A stretch of 64,000 nt of DNA from M3007 sp046160345 (GCA_046160345.1 JBJXGO010000060.1:1-64000); one strand, 5' to 3'. Numbered from the stretch's first letter, positions 41,867 to 50,963 are shown. Notes: a model not told the origin generated them from the letters alone. A program made the numbers and translations.

Positions 41867-42043
41867 TCAGGAAACCAGATAGGCCCAAACACTTACTTTT
41901 CTAGCCTTAGCGTCACGGGTGTTTTGCGATGCCGGAACGTTGGATTCAAGGTTCACATAGCGACGGGCGCCCATTTCTCCCCGCTCGTCAAAAGCAAAAA
42001 CAACACCCAAATCAACGGGCAGTTCATAATAAAAAACGCTTAC
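41867..42043 (-). other. Orphan 58-codon frame directly behind the VOC gene
   Basis: After the VOC stop (42046-42044) the same frame stays open for 58 codons to TGA at 41869-41867. It contains 'YYELPVDLGVVFAFDERGEM', 'GARRYVNLESNVPASQNTRD' and 'AKARKVSVWAYLVS', a protein-like composition. No ATG exists before 41974; a TTG near 42014 is possible. It lies inside the VOC transcript, which ends at the terminator at 41813. It may be the tail of a lost gene, a small gene with a weak start, or chance. Confidence 0.35.
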
Positions 42044-42427
42044 TCAACCCATCGAGTGCAGCCCTACTACATTTCCCTCAGAGTCGGTAAAAAAGGCATA
42101 GTTGCCCATACCCGGAGCAATTTCTGTTTTGGGTAAAACGACGGAGCCGCCTGCGGCCGAAACTCGATTTAGTACCGTGTTGAGGTCGCTCCCTCCATTG
42201 AGATAAACCTTGGGACCATTTGCCCCGGCAGGAATATGGTCCTCGCTGTAACAGATGGCTCCTCCAACTCCATTTTCCTGGTCTGAGAGAAAAATGCCCA
42301 TTTTAACGGGCCCCATGTCCATTTCGGGCATTTCAAAGTCGAAAATGGTTTGGTAGAAGTTTTTTGCGCGAGCGAAATCCGATACCGGGATTTCAAACCA
42401 TGCGATGGCGTCTTTAACTAATTCCAT
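42044..42427 (-). CDS. VOC family (glyoxalase-like) protein
   Basis: 127 residues, two beta-alpha-beta-beta-beta modules: 'IAWFEIPVSDFARAKNFYQT' begins the first and 'VYLNGGSDLNTVLNRVSAAG' the second; it ends 'AFFTDSEGNVVGLHSMG', as family members do. Possible metal ligands are few, so it may be a metal-dependent enzyme or a binding protein. Substrate unknown. A small open frame continues behind its stop. Confidence 0.85.
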   Translation of the reverse strand: MELVKDAIAWFEIPVSDFARAKNFYQTIFDFEMPEMDMGPVKMGIFLSDQENGVGGAICYSEDHIPAGANGPKVYLNGGSDLNTVLNRVSAAGGSVVLPKTEIAPGMGNYAFFTDSEGNVVGLHSMG

Positions 42428-42506
42428 AGCTTAACTTTTTTTGTTAGTGAAAAGATGTTTGGCAAAGGTCTGTTTTTGTTTCAAGATTACAAAACAAAAA
42501 GTTTTA

Positions 42507-42536
42507 TTTTGTCGAAAAATTCTTTTTCTACCTTTG
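42507..42536 (+). promoter_or_regulatory. Promoter of the esterase gene at 42557
   Basis: TTTTG at 42507-42511, 17 bases, then TACCTTTG at 42529-42536. Sequence and spacing fit the Bacteroidota promoter. The leader to ATG 42557 is about 14 bases. Confidence 0.68.
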
Positions 42537-42556
42537 TGCCAATTAAATACGAATAA

Positions 42557-43288
42557 ATGAATCGAGAAATCCACCAGTGGCACAGCCCACGTCTGAACAA
42601 AAACATGGAAATTGCGATGTACGGTCATTTTGGCTTCGCCTTGCTTCTTTTGCCCACAGCTGCTGCCGATTACCTGGAATACGAGCGATTTTTACTTTTA
42701 GATGTTCTGGAGCCGCTTATTGATGCGGGGAAGGTCAAAGTGTTCAGCATCAACAGCATCAATTCAGAAGCCTGGTTGAACAACCGAATGCACCCCAGGC
42801 ACAAAGCGATTCGACACCAACAATTCAACGCATACGTTGAAAATGAGGTGGTGCCATTTATAAAAATGCACACCAGCCCCGATACGCCGATCATTACCAG
42901 CGGCGCATCACTCGGTGCCTTGCATTCCGCCAATATGTTCTTCCGTCGCCCGGACCTATTTGCTGGCACTATTGCCATGTCGGGTGTTTACGACCTGACT
43001 TCTTACACCAAAGGCTATTATGATGAGGATGTGTATTTCAACTCACCCTGCCACTACCTGCCCAACTTGACCGACGAACACACCCTTAATCTGCTAAGGA
43101 AGAGCGGGCATATCCATATCCTTACAGGTTCGGGCAATTATGAAGACCCTGATGCTTCGCGTAACCTGGCCGGAATTCTTGCCAACAAGGGTGTTGGCTG
43201 CGACCTCGATATTTGGGGCGGCGATATGACCCATGACTGGCCGACATGGAGGGCCATGCTGCCTTATGTGATTGACCAGAAGTTTTAG
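42557..43288 (+). CDS. Putative esterase, alpha/beta hydrolase (esterase D/YbbA-like)
   Basis: 243 residues, no signal peptide, so cytoplasmic. Nucleophile elbow GASLG with Ser118 in 'PIITSGASLGALHS'; a likely catalytic His is in 'GGDMTHDWPTWRAM' near the C-terminus and an acid in the region 'GSGNYEDPDAS'. The 'FFRRPDLFAGTIAMSGVYDL' segment is typical of the putative-esterase (PF00756) family. The substrate is unknown. It has its own clear promoter. Three tandem GGTGGAC units lie just after the stop. Confidence 0.88.
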   Translation: MNREIHQWHSPRLNKNMEIAMYGHFGFALLLLPTAAADYLEYERFLLLDVLEPLIDAGKVKVFSINSINSEAWLNNRMHPRHKAIRHQQFNAYVENEVVPFIKMHTSPDTPIITSGASLGALHSANMFFRRPDLFAGTIAMSGVYDLTSYTKGYYDEDVYFNSPCHYLPNLTDEHTLNLLRKSGHIHILTGSGNYEDPDASRNLAGILANKGVGCDLDIWGGDMTHDWPTWRAMLPYVIDQKF

Positions 43289-43290
43289 GT

Positions 43291-43311
43291 GGACGGTGGA
43301 CGGTGGACGGT
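43291..43311 (+). repeat. Short tandem repeat, GGTGGAC x3
   Basis: Three perfect 7-base units directly after the stop codon of the esterase gene. Too short to assign a function. Confidence 0.6.
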
Positions 43312-43333
43312 AATGTGTAAAAGTTAAAAATCA

Positions 43334-43900
43334 ATGGAAAAAAGGCAGCAAAAAATAACCTTAACCGGTGACCTCGGCAGCGGCAAAAGCACTGTGTCGA
43401 GCATTCTCTGCGATCTTACTGGTTTTGAATATGTTAGCACTGGAAAGGTGCAGCGCCAATTGGCGCAAGAACTCGGCCTGGATACCCTGGAAATGAATCG
43501 CCGTGCGGATACAGACCCAAGCATAGACCAGCGGATTGACAGTATTTTTGTAGAACTCGGCAAGGATCCAAACGGTTATGTTGTTGACAGCCGCATGGCC
43601 TGGTTTTTCCTGCCCGATTCCTTCAAGGTTTACCTAAAAACGGATGTCCATGTGGCCGTGCAAAGAATACTGAATGACCCCGACCGCAACAGTGAACAAT
43701 ATAAGTCCGCAGAGGAAGCCGTTCAAAAAATCCTTGCCCGAAAAGCCAGTGAAAATGACCGTTTTTTGGAAAAATACGGTGCAGACTGCTCTAACTTGAA
43801 CAATTTTGACCTGGTGATCGACACCGATAAACGTTCTCAGGCAGTAGTGGCTAATATGATTTATGAGGCCTGGAAAGCGAAGAATGAAGGAGCAGCATAA
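43334..43900 (+). CDS. Cytidylate-kinase-like P-loop nucleotide kinase
   Basis: 188 residues. Walker A is 'TLTGDLGSGKSTVSSIL'; 'YVSTGKVQRQLAQELGLD' follows where cytidylate kinases bind the nucleotide; 'GYVVDSRMAWFFLPDSFKVY' is the Walker B region and 'QRILNDPDRNSEQYKSAEEA' the lid. It belongs to the cytidylate-kinase-like (AAA_18/Cytidylate_kin2) group rather than being the housekeeping Cmk. It would phosphorylate a nucleotide or similar small molecule; the substrate is not certain. Confidence 0.78.
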   Translation: MEKRQQKITLTGDLGSGKSTVSSILCDLTGFEYVSTGKVQRQLAQELGLDTLEMNRRADTDPSIDQRIDSIFVELGKDPNGYVVDSRMAWFFLPDSFKVYLKTDVHVAVQRILNDPDRNSEQYKSAEEAVQKILARKASENDRFLEKYGADCSNLNNFDLVIDTDKRSQAVVANMIYEAWKAKNEGAA

Positions 43901-43902
43901 TA

Positions 43903-43939
43903 ATATTCGGGGTGCGACTTGAAGTCGCACCCCGAATAT
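43903..43939. repeat. TTCGGGGTGCGACTT palindrome, copy 1
   Basis: Two 18-base arms (ATATTCGGGGTGCGACTT and its perfect complement) around a single G. It lies after the kinase gene and 24 bases from the stop of the convergent T9SS gene, so it can terminate both. A second copy lies at 46265-46296 beyond the other end of that T9SS gene. Confidence 0.8.
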
Positions 43940-43962
43940 ATCGCAAACAAAGAAATGGATGT

Positions 43963-46158
43963 TTAGATTTTGGTGACTTTTCCGGCGTCCCAAAATTCAC
44001 TCGATTGAATTCGCCACACGTACACGCCCGCTTGCAGCATCGCCGAAGCCGGAATTTCCAGCGTATGGCTGCCTTTTTCCAAACTTAATTTATTGACCCA
44101 GAGCAGCTTGCCTGCTAGATCGCGGATTTCAAGCCGAATGTTTTCGGCTTGCGAAAGCTGAATGGGCAGTATCGCACTCGCCGTGGTGGGGTTGGGCTGC
44201 GGCGCAAAAATCTGCAGCGTTTCAGTTAGGTTTTTTTCAGAGAAAACGATGTCTAAATCTCGGGCAACACCATTTATATCGTATGCTTCTGATCGAAATC
44301 TTGGATTCTCCGGGGTTTTAAAAACCTTGGAAAGTGGAATGTCAGCGCGAGCTTTTAACCGCAAACGAATCAATGCCTCATTCGAGGAGATGGCGACAGG
44401 TAACGCCGAAGACCAACTCAATGTGAGGCGCCCGGCTTGAGACAAGGCCCAGTTGTTTTGGTCAAAATCCGAAAGGATTGAAGACTCAACTGCTTCTATA
44501 TCAATCCATTTCGGGTCAAAATCAAGGCTGAATTGCAAGCCCAGCCAATTGCCTATTTCGGTGGCGCGAAGGGGAATTTCATACGATTCACCTGTTTTCA
44601 ACTCCAAATCAGGAAGGACCAGGAAACTGGATGCGCGGCTTTCGACGGGTGGAGGGGAGGTGGCATTGGGGATGGCGGTACCATTTGCATCGCCGACTTT
44701 GATGCCGATGAAATTAAAACCACTAGGATTGCCCGGCCAATCTTGAAATACAGCAGTCTCCTGAAAAGCTGTTTGGAAAGGATTTTGAGCGTTTGGGAAT
44801 ACGAAAGATTTGTCCACAAAACGCCACGAAGTGTTATTGGGTAAATAAGTATAAAACCCTAGAATGAGCTTGCGAATCTCTAATATATCAAAGGTGGTAA
44901 CACTACCGCTTTTATTCACGTCTGCGGCGATCATTTTATAGGGCGAATTCAAAGATTCAATGGCAAGAATATGCTTGGACATGAGCACTAAATCATAAGT
45001 TGTTACACCATTGAGCGGGTTGTCATTTTTTGAAGGGGTAAGCGTTATGTCTAAGTTAGGAAATAAAGTGTGAAATGCTCCACAATCAAGCCCGCTGGAA
45101 TCAATTCGAGAAAAAGGAGGGGAAAAATCAGGGGTTGCTTCCAATAAATAGCGCACATTTTCAACCCAATCCTGTAATTCAGTCTGGGTGCAAACTGAAA
45201 TATCTGAAGGCTCCAAAATTGGACAAATCCCTAAACTATCCGTTATTTTAATATAAGAAATGCATGACTCGGTATTTCCTGATAAATCTTTAACCCAAAG
45301 TTCAAAAGGAAAAGTGTTGTAGGCAAAGTCACAGAGCAGCAAAACAGAAGGAATGGGATTCCCATTATGGTGCGTTGGGAACTCATTGCCTGGGAAAAAC
45401 CACGGAGCGCGAATAGAAAAAATCAGTTTTTCTGAGGGTGTTAGGTTATCCGATGCACTTTGAACCATTTCAAAATCTGACAAAATCGCTATTCCAGGAG
45501 CGATAAGGTTAACGGTCAGCTGCGCAACACAACTCACTACCGGTGGCGCACAATCCTTCACGTCCATCCCATATTCACAAAATCGCTCTACCCCACCCTG
45601 CTCGATGCGCCATAAAATGCGATGTTTCCCAATGGGTAAAATCGGGTTGGAGTAGTTCAGGTTTTCAATGCCCGTTGTCCATTTCAGTTTGGCAACGACC
45701 GAGTCGGCAAAATGGGTCAGTTCCAATCCAAACCGGTATTTCATGGAGTCCTGCAAACCCGTTCGGTGGTCAAATTCGATGGTGTCTCCCAGCGCATAGT
45801 TTGGGCTTAAAATATTGTTGTACAACACTTTGCCAGGTAGTAAGGCCATGTTGTTCTTAATCACCGTCTCCGCTGTATCGTTGCCATCGAGGTCAAGAAA
45901 AAGCGTGTATTCCACCGATATGTCCTGCCCCCAGCAGCTGTCGCGTGCCACGATACCGACTTCAATTTCGGTCTCTGGCAGGTCTGAAAGCATGAGGCTG
46001 GGATTCCAGGTGTAGGGCGCTGAATGCCAATAAAGAGTGTCATTGATGGAGTAGTCGCAGAGAAGTTGCGCAGTTGTGGGACATACGGCAAAATAGGGGC
46101 ACTGAGCAGCAGCAGGGCCTGCTGAAAGGAATGCAAAGAAGAAGAGAAGATTTTTCAT
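43963..46158 (-). CDS. Secreted T9SS protein with dockerin-like and cohesin-like modules
   Basis: 731 residues from ATG 46158 (signal peptide, cleavage near AAAQ). The first ~370 residues are Cys-containing beta-rich modules with no family I recognise. At ~375-445 lies a dockerin type I-like pair of calcium loops ('NPLNGVTTYDLVLMSKHIL' and 'ADVNKSGSVTTFDILEIRKL'). A cohesin-like beta-sandwich follows (~530-640; 'ESYEIPLRATEIGNWLGLQF', 'DFDPKWIDIEAVESSIL'). The last ~75 residues are a T9SS type A domain (QPNPTTASAILP to KVTKI). It should be exported to the surface. Dockerin and cohesin in one chain suggest self-association, or merely structural calcium binding. Confidence 0.82.
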   Translation of the reverse strand: MKNLLFFFAFLSAGPAAAQCPYFAVCPTTAQLLCDYSINDTLYWHSAPYTWNPSLMLSDLPETEIEVGIVARDSCWGQDISVEYTLFLDLDGNDTAETVIKNNMALLPGKVLYNNILSPNYALGDTIEFDHRTGLQDSMKYRFGLELTHFADSVVAKLKWTTGIENLNYSNPILPIGKHRILWRIEQGGVERFCEYGMDVKDCAPPVVSCVAQLTVNLIAPGIAILSDFEMVQSASDNLTPSEKLIFSIRAPWFFPGNEFPTHHNGNPIPSVLLLCDFAYNTFPFELWVKDLSGNTESCISYIKITDSLGICPILEPSDISVCTQTELQDWVENVRYLLEATPDFSPPFSRIDSSGLDCGAFHTLFPNLDITLTPSKNDNPLNGVTTYDLVLMSKHILAIESLNSPYKMIAADVNKSGSVTTFDILEIRKLILGFYTYLPNNTSWRFVDKSFVFPNAQNPFQTAFQETAVFQDWPGNPSGFNFIGIKVGDANGTAIPNATSPPPVESRASSFLVLPDLELKTGESYEIPLRATEIGNWLGLQFSLDFDPKWIDIEAVESSILSDFDQNNWALSQAGRLTLSWSSALPVAISSNEALIRLRLKARADIPLSKVFKTPENPRFRSEAYDINGVARDLDIVFSEKNLTETLQIFAPQPNPTTASAILPIQLSQAENIRLEIRDLAGKLLWVNKLSLEKGSHTLEIPASAMLQAGVYVWRIQSSEFWDAGKVTKI

Positions 46159-46264
46159 GGCGCGCAACAGGGCTGAATAATTGGATATTCAGATATCAGG
46201 ATATTGAACGGCAATTATAGTGCCGTGGATACCAATAAGCCAGAAAGTGACAGTTCTAAAAATA

Positions 46265-46296
46265 ATCGGGGTACGACTTGAAGTCGCACCCCGAAT
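46265..46296. repeat. TTCGGGGTGCGACTT palindrome, copy 2
   Basis: Plus strand ATCGGGGTACGACTT, G, AAGTCGCACCCCGAAT: one base differs from copy 1 within the left arm. Same orientation (central G on the plus strand). It sits between the divergent T9SS and astacin-like genes, so a simple terminator role does not explain this copy. Confidence 0.78.
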
Positions 46297-46414
46297 ATAT
46301 AGCAATGCTGATTTTTTTTAACATCCGGGATCAATTTTATTTTAGGTTTTAGATAAATTTCACACCTTTACACCTGCTTTATCACACCATCATTTCATTT
46401 TTTATCTTTATTTT

Positions 46415-47257
46415 ATGAAAAAACATTTTCAGCAAACCGCCCTGCTTTTTGCCTTTCTTACTATTTTTGTTTTAGGAGGATGCGAAAAAACACCAAACGT
46501 TGACCAGCATGATCTTTCCCAAAACTGTAACTGCGAAACAGAAATGTATCAAGGCAGTACCGTAGGCACACCAACGGCTGGCAATTTGGACGGCAGGGAA
46601 ATTACTTACAACAAAGTAGATGGCCTGAATGTATGGGAGGGAGACATTCTGCTTACTGACGAGCAACTTAAAGAATTAGGAGCCTTGGACCGCGGCACGA
46701 TCAGCACGATTTCATCGCATGTCTGGCCAAACAAAACTGTAGTTTGGAAATTCAAAAACGGGTTGGATCAAGCCACCAAAGACAAGTGGAATGCTGCAAA
46801 GGCACACTGGGAAGCAGTAACAAACGTAGAATTCAAAGTACGCACGAACGAGGCTGACTACGTTCAGGTTATCAAAGGCTCGGGCTGCTACTCTTATATC
46901 GGTCGTATTGGCGGCAGACAAGACTTAAGCATTGGTTCAGGCTGCAGCACAGGTAACGCCATCCACGAGATCGGGCATGCCATCGGTATGTATCACGAAC
47001 ACACCCGCACGGATCGCAACAATACGGTGGTAGTACATTTCGAAAATATCACTCCCGGATATGAGGGCAATTTTCAAATTTGCTCAAACTGCACAGCAAA
47101 CGGAGTGCTTGATTTTGGCTCCATCATGATGTACAGTTCCTATGCCTTTTCCAAAAATAGCCTACCCACCATCACCAAAATTGATGGCTCTACCTTTGGT
47201 GTTCAGCGCAATGCGCTGTCTGCCGATGATATCGGAATCGTAGCCACCAGGTATTGA
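46415..47257 (+). CDS. Astacin-like (M12A) metalloprotease, lipoprotein
   Basis: 280 residues. Lipobox LGGC (Cys23). The catalytic zinc site is complete: His184-Glu185-x-x-His188-x-x-Gly-x-x-His194-Glu in HEIGHAIGMYHEHTRTDR, followed by the Met-turn region SIMMYSSYAF. 'ISSHVWPNKTVVWKFKNGLD' and 'WEAVTNVEFKVRT' are typical of the astacin N-lobe. The ~80 residues before the domain may be a propeptide. It should act at the cell surface on proteins or peptides. A terminator follows the gene. Confidence 0.93.
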   Translation: MKKHFQQTALLFAFLTIFVLGGCEKTPNVDQHDLSQNCNCETEMYQGSTVGTPTAGNLDGREITYNKVDGLNVWEGDILLTDEQLKELGALDRGTISTISSHVWPNKTVVWKFKNGLDQATKDKWNAAKAHWEAVTNVEFKVRTNEADYVQVIKGSGCYSYIGRIGGRQDLSIGSGCSTGNAIHEIGHAIGMYHEHTRTDRNNTVVVHFENITPGYEGNFQICSNCTANGVLDFGSIMMYSSYAFSKNSLPTITKIDGSTFGVQRNALSADDIGIVATRY

Positions 47258-47288
47258 TTTTACGGTCAGAAATTATTTTATAAGTCAA

Positions 47289-47331
47289 ACATGAGTCATT
47301 CCTGATTTGGGGGATGGCTCATGTTTTTTTT
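47289..47331 (+). terminator. Intrinsic terminator of the astacin-like gene
   Basis: Stem ATGAGTCATTCC with GGGATGGCTCAT (mismatches at two positions), loop TGATTTG, then eight Ts at 47324-47331. Its arms resemble those of the terminator at 41813. Confidence 0.72.
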
Positions 47332-47455
47332 AGTTTGTCCGGTAGCACCTACTTCGAAAATTCGGGGTGGCTCATGTTTCGTAAAAAACATTGGGGGTTG
47401 TGTCAAAAGGCCTGGCTACGAAAAACAAACCGATTTTAATTTCGTTTGAGCACTT

Positions 47456-47488
47456 AGACCTTGCAGGTTTTGAAAACCTGCAAGGTCT
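47456..47488. repeat. ACCTTGCAGG palindrome
   Basis: Perfect 16-base arms, AGACCTTGCAGGTTTT and AAAACCTGCAAGGTCT, around one G. Related to the palindrome at 29342. Confidence 0.72.
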
Positions 47489-47580
47489 TGGCCGATAAAA
47501 TCGAAATAAAATTTGTCAACATTTTCAATTCCGACCCTTTTGACACAACTCCCAATATCACAGCCTATTCTATTCTGTCT

Positions 47581-50157
47581 CTATTTCTTCTTGGCCTTCG
47601 GTGCGGTTTTCCCAGCCGTTTTGCCCTTTGGCGCCGCTTTTTTTGCATCAAATGCGCCTGGCAATTCTTTTTGAATGATCGCCTTTACGTCAGCCAATGA
47701 GAGGCTTGAAGCCTGATCGGCGGTCATTTTTGAACCATTCACCGAAGGCAATTTCAGGTTTTCTTTTTTAAATCGGATAAACGGCCCCCAGCGGCCGTTT
47801 TCAATAGCGATGGTCTCCTCTGGCCAATGCTGAATGTATCGGTTGGCCTCTTTTTCCACTTTTTGCTCAATGAGTTCTATTGCCTGCGCTTCGGTCAGCA
47901 CATCAAAATTGACCTTGGCTGGCACGTTTACAAACAGATCAGCCCACCTGATAAATGGACCAAAACGCCCTTTCCCCTTGGTAATTGGTAATTTTTGGTA
48001 ATGGCCCAGGGGTCGGTCGGCCTCCAATCGCGCTTTTACCAGTTCCACCGCCCGATCATAATTTGTCTCAAAGGGGTCTTCTCCCCTGGGCAGACTGATA
48101 AATGTGCTGCCGTACTTTACATAAGGCCCGTATCGACCTGTATTCACCTCCAGGGTTTCGCCATTGTATTCGCCCAAAGCCCTTGGAAGCTGGAAGGACT
48201 CCAGCGCTTCTTCAATGGTGATGGTTTCCATGCTTTGTCCGGGGCGGAGGTTGGCATATCGTGGCGTTTCTTTTTCTGCAAGCTCGTCGCCTGTACCAAT
48301 CTGGATCACGGGTTTTCCCAGTTTGCTCATACGAACCAAAAGCGTGCGCCCGGACACTGGGTCCAGGCCGAGAATGCGCTCACCGCTAGCCCTTTCGGCT
48401 TCTTTAAGGGTTTTTTCAACGTTCTCGTGAAAAGGTTTGTAGAACCGATCAATCATGCTTGGCCATTGCAGTTTGCCCTCGGCTATATGGTCAAACTCTG
48501 CTTCTACGCTCGCAGTGAACCCATAATCCATTACCTTTTTGAAATGCCCTTCGAGAAAATCGGAGACAATCATCCCCATATCGGTGGGGTAAAGCACATT
48601 TTTTGTTGTGCCGGTTATTTCCTTGCTTTTTGACTTCGAAACCGCATTGTTTTTCAAGATAAAAACCTGAAATACACGCTCCTCTCCTTCCCGACTTTCC
48701 TTGACCACATAGCCTTTGCTGGTTTCCATTATTTTTGAGATCGTCGGCGCGTAGGTACTCGGGCGTCCGATACCCAGTTCTTCCAGTTTTTTGACCAGTG
48801 CCGCTTCTGTATAACGGGCAGGCGGTCTGGTAAACTTTTCAGTGGCCGTCATATCGTCCAATTCCAGGTTTTGGCCTTTAACGAGCGGTGGAAGCATATC
48901 TTTGGTGTCTTCGTCTTCCTCGTCGGTGCCTTCGAGATAAACCTTCAAAAATCCATCGAATTTCAAAATTTCGCCTTCAGCCACCAGTTTTGCACTGGGT
49001 TGGGTACTGATATTAATGTCTACCACCGTTTTTTCCAACTCTGCATCAGCCATTTGCGAAGCCATGGTACGCTTCCAAATCAGTTCGTAGAGGCGTTGTT
49101 CGTCGCGATTGCCGCTTACATTTTGTCGCTCGAAATAGGTTGGCCGAATGGCTTCGTGCGCCTCTTGAGCAGACTCGTTTTTGGTTTTGTACTGCCTGCG
49201 ATGGTGATAATTTTTGCCGAACTGCTTCAGGATCTCCATTTCAGTGGCCTGCAGAGCCGTCTCTGAAAGGCTCGTGGAATCAGTACGCATATAAGTGATA
49301 AAGCCCTCTTCGTAAAGTTTTTGCGCCACCGACATGGTGCGGTTTACCGAGAAGCCAATTTTTCGGCTCGCCTCCTGTTGAAGGGTGGAGGTGGTAAAAG
49401 GAGGCGCCGGTTTGCGGCGGGCAGGTTTCACTTCTATGTTAACGACCGAATAATTGGCGCCCACACATTTTTGCAAAAACGCATCAGCTCCAACAGGGTC
49501 TTCAAAACGCAGCGGGCTTTCAGCCTTAAAGGTCACCATTTTGCCCTGGGCATTTTTGGCAAAAAACTGCGCTACAATTTTGAAATATGGCGAAATCTTA
49601 AAGGCTTGAATTTCTCTTTCGCGTTCTACAACCAGTTTTACGGTGACTGATTGTACGCGCCCGGCAGAGAGCTGGCCCTTTACTTTTTTCCACAAAAGTC
49701 CACTCAACTCCCAACCGACCAGGCGGTCGAGTACCCGGCGGGCTTGTTGGGCATTCACCGTGTTCATGTCAACCATTCTGGGCGATTGCACGGCTTTCTG
49801 GATCGCGTTTTTGGTTATTTCATGGAAAACTATCCGCTTCGTAACGCGAGGGTCAAGGCCCAATACTTCGCATAAATGCCAGGAGATGGCTTCGCCCTCC
49901 CGGTCTTCGTCCGTTGCCAGCCAAACCTCGCTGACTTTGGCAGCTGATTCCTTCAAGTCCTTGACTGTCTTGTATTTATCAGATGGAATTACATATTTGG
50001 GCAGGTACCCGTTGTTTACATCCACGCCCAGATCGTTTCCTTTTTCAAGATCGCGGATGTGGCCGTAAGAAGACTTCACGGTGAAGTCTTCTCCTAAAAA
50101 TTTTTCGATGGTCTTCGCTTTTGCGGGCGACTCAACAATAAGAAGTTTTTTTGACAT
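47581..50157 (-). CDS. topA: DNA topoisomerase I with basic C-terminal tail
   Basis: 858 residues. It relaxes negative supercoils by cutting one strand. The TOPRIM domain is at the N-terminus (LLIVESPAKAKTIEKFLG, with TDEDREGEA acidic residues 83-87); the active-site tyrosine is Tyr289 in GFITYMRTDS. Three or four C-terminal repeats ('GRYGPYVKYGSTFISLP', 'GKGRFGPFIRWADLFVNVP', 'GRWGPFIRFKKENLKLP') replace the Cys4 zinc fingers of E. coli TopA. The last ~25 residues are Lys/Ala-rich (AKKAAPKGKTAGKTAPKAKK), a histone H1-like tail likely to add DNA contact. Confidence 0.97.
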   Translation of the reverse strand: MSKKLLIVESPAKAKTIEKFLGEDFTVKSSYGHIRDLEKGNDLGVDVNNGYLPKYVIPSDKYKTVKDLKESAAKVSEVWLATDEDREGEAISWHLCEVLGLDPRVTKRIVFHEITKNAIQKAVQSPRMVDMNTVNAQQARRVLDRLVGWELSGLLWKKVKGQLSAGRVQSVTVKLVVEREREIQAFKISPYFKIVAQFFAKNAQGKMVTFKAESPLRFEDPVGADAFLQKCVGANYSVVNIEVKPARRKPAPPFTTSTLQQEASRKIGFSVNRTMSVAQKLYEEGFITYMRTDSTSLSETALQATEMEILKQFGKNYHHRRQYKTKNESAQEAHEAIRPTYFERQNVSGNRDEQRLYELIWKRTMASQMADAELEKTVVDINISTQPSAKLVAEGEILKFDGFLKVYLEGTDEEDEDTKDMLPPLVKGQNLELDDMTATEKFTRPPARYTEAALVKKLEELGIGRPSTYAPTISKIMETSKGYVVKESREGEERVFQVFILKNNAVSKSKSKEITGTTKNVLYPTDMGMIVSDFLEGHFKKVMDYGFTASVEAEFDHIAEGKLQWPSMIDRFYKPFHENVEKTLKEAERASGERILGLDPVSGRTLLVRMSKLGKPVIQIGTGDELAEKETPRYANLRPGQSMETITIEEALESFQLPRALGEYNGETLEVNTGRYGPYVKYGSTFISLPRGEDPFETNYDRAVELVKARLEADRPLGHYQKLPITKGKGRFGPFIRWADLFVNVPAKVNFDVLTEAQAIELIEQKVEKEANRYIQHWPEETIAIENGRWGPFIRFKKENLKLPSVNGSKMTADQASSLSLADVKAIIQKELPGAFDAKKAAPKGKTAGKTAPKAKKK

Positions 50158-50321
50158 AGAGGACTAATGGCCGTTGACAACCGACCGTTGATTATTGGCC
50201 GTTTCGAAGGGCAAAAGTAATGGTAATTTGAGGTTTGCGCCGTTAGGGTTAATTTTTGTGCAACCCAGTCAGGTTTAGGGTGTCTATTTGGCCAAACTTT
50301 TCACCAACAAAATTTTAGAGT

Positions 50322-50963
50322 ATGATACGCAATTTTCCTGGCTTTTTATCCGCAATTCTTCTGGGTCTGTTTTTTCCATTTTGCCTGGAAGCACAAAATT
50401 CCACGGTAACCCGCAACCTTGATTCCTTTGATAAAATTGGCATTTCTGGAGGTTTTGACGCCGTTTTGTTAAAGCAAGGCGATACTGAAAGCGTAACGCT
50501 TGACGTCAGCGGAATTGACCCAGACAATATAGAAACAGAGGTGAAGGAAGGAAAGCTCAAGATCAGCACAAAAAAAGGTCGTTATTCCAATTTTAAAGCC
50601 ACCATCACAGTCACATATCGCAACCTTAAAAGCGTTGCCAACAGCGGTTCGAGCAACATTGAAACTTTAAACCCGATTAAGGCGGATGAATTCAAATTTG
50701 CTTCCAGCGGTTCCGGGGATTTCAAGGGCGAACTGTATGTAAAAGATTTGGACATTGCAATATCCGGCAGCTGTGATATGACATTGAAAGGTAACGCTGA
50801 CGCTCAGGAAATTGCAATCAGTGGCTCAGGGGATGTTAACGCTACGGACCTTAAAGGCTCGACAGCCGAGGTGGCCATTTCAGGCTCAGGAGATGTGCGT
50901 TTAGGCGTATCTGGCAAGATCAAATCGGCGGTTTCAGGTTCCGGGACGGTGACGAACAAATAA
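50322..50963 (+). CDS. Secreted GIN-domain (DUF2807) protein
   Basis: 213 residues with a signal peptide (cleavage near LEAQ). The rest is a right-handed beta-helix-like DUF2807 domain: 'FDKIGISGGFDAVLLKQGDT' at the start and repeated 'SGSGDF', 'ISGSCDM', 'ISGSGDV' and 'ISGSGDV' turns later. Members are common surface or periplasmic proteins of Bacteroidota with unknown ligand. mnmH begins 56 bases downstream (ATG 51020) with its own near-consensus box. Confidence 0.85.
   Translation: MIRNFPGFLSAILLGLFFPFCLEAQNSTVTRNLDSFDKIGISGGFDAVLLKQGDTESVTLDVSGIDPDNIETEVKEGKLKISTKKGRYSNFKATITVTYRNLKSVANSGSSNIETLNPIKADEFKFASSGSGDFKGELYVKDLDIAISGSCDMTLKGNADAQEIAISGSGDVNATDLKGSTAEVAISGSGDVRLGVSGKIKSAVSGSGTVTNK

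Larger units (their letters stand above)
47258..47580. other. 323-base gap with terminators and repeats
   Basis: Between the convergent ends of the astacin-like gene and topA. It contains the terminator at 47289, a partial second copy of its right arm (TTCGGGGTGGCTCATG, about 47360-47375) and the palindrome at 47456. No gene is seen. Confidence 0.6.
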
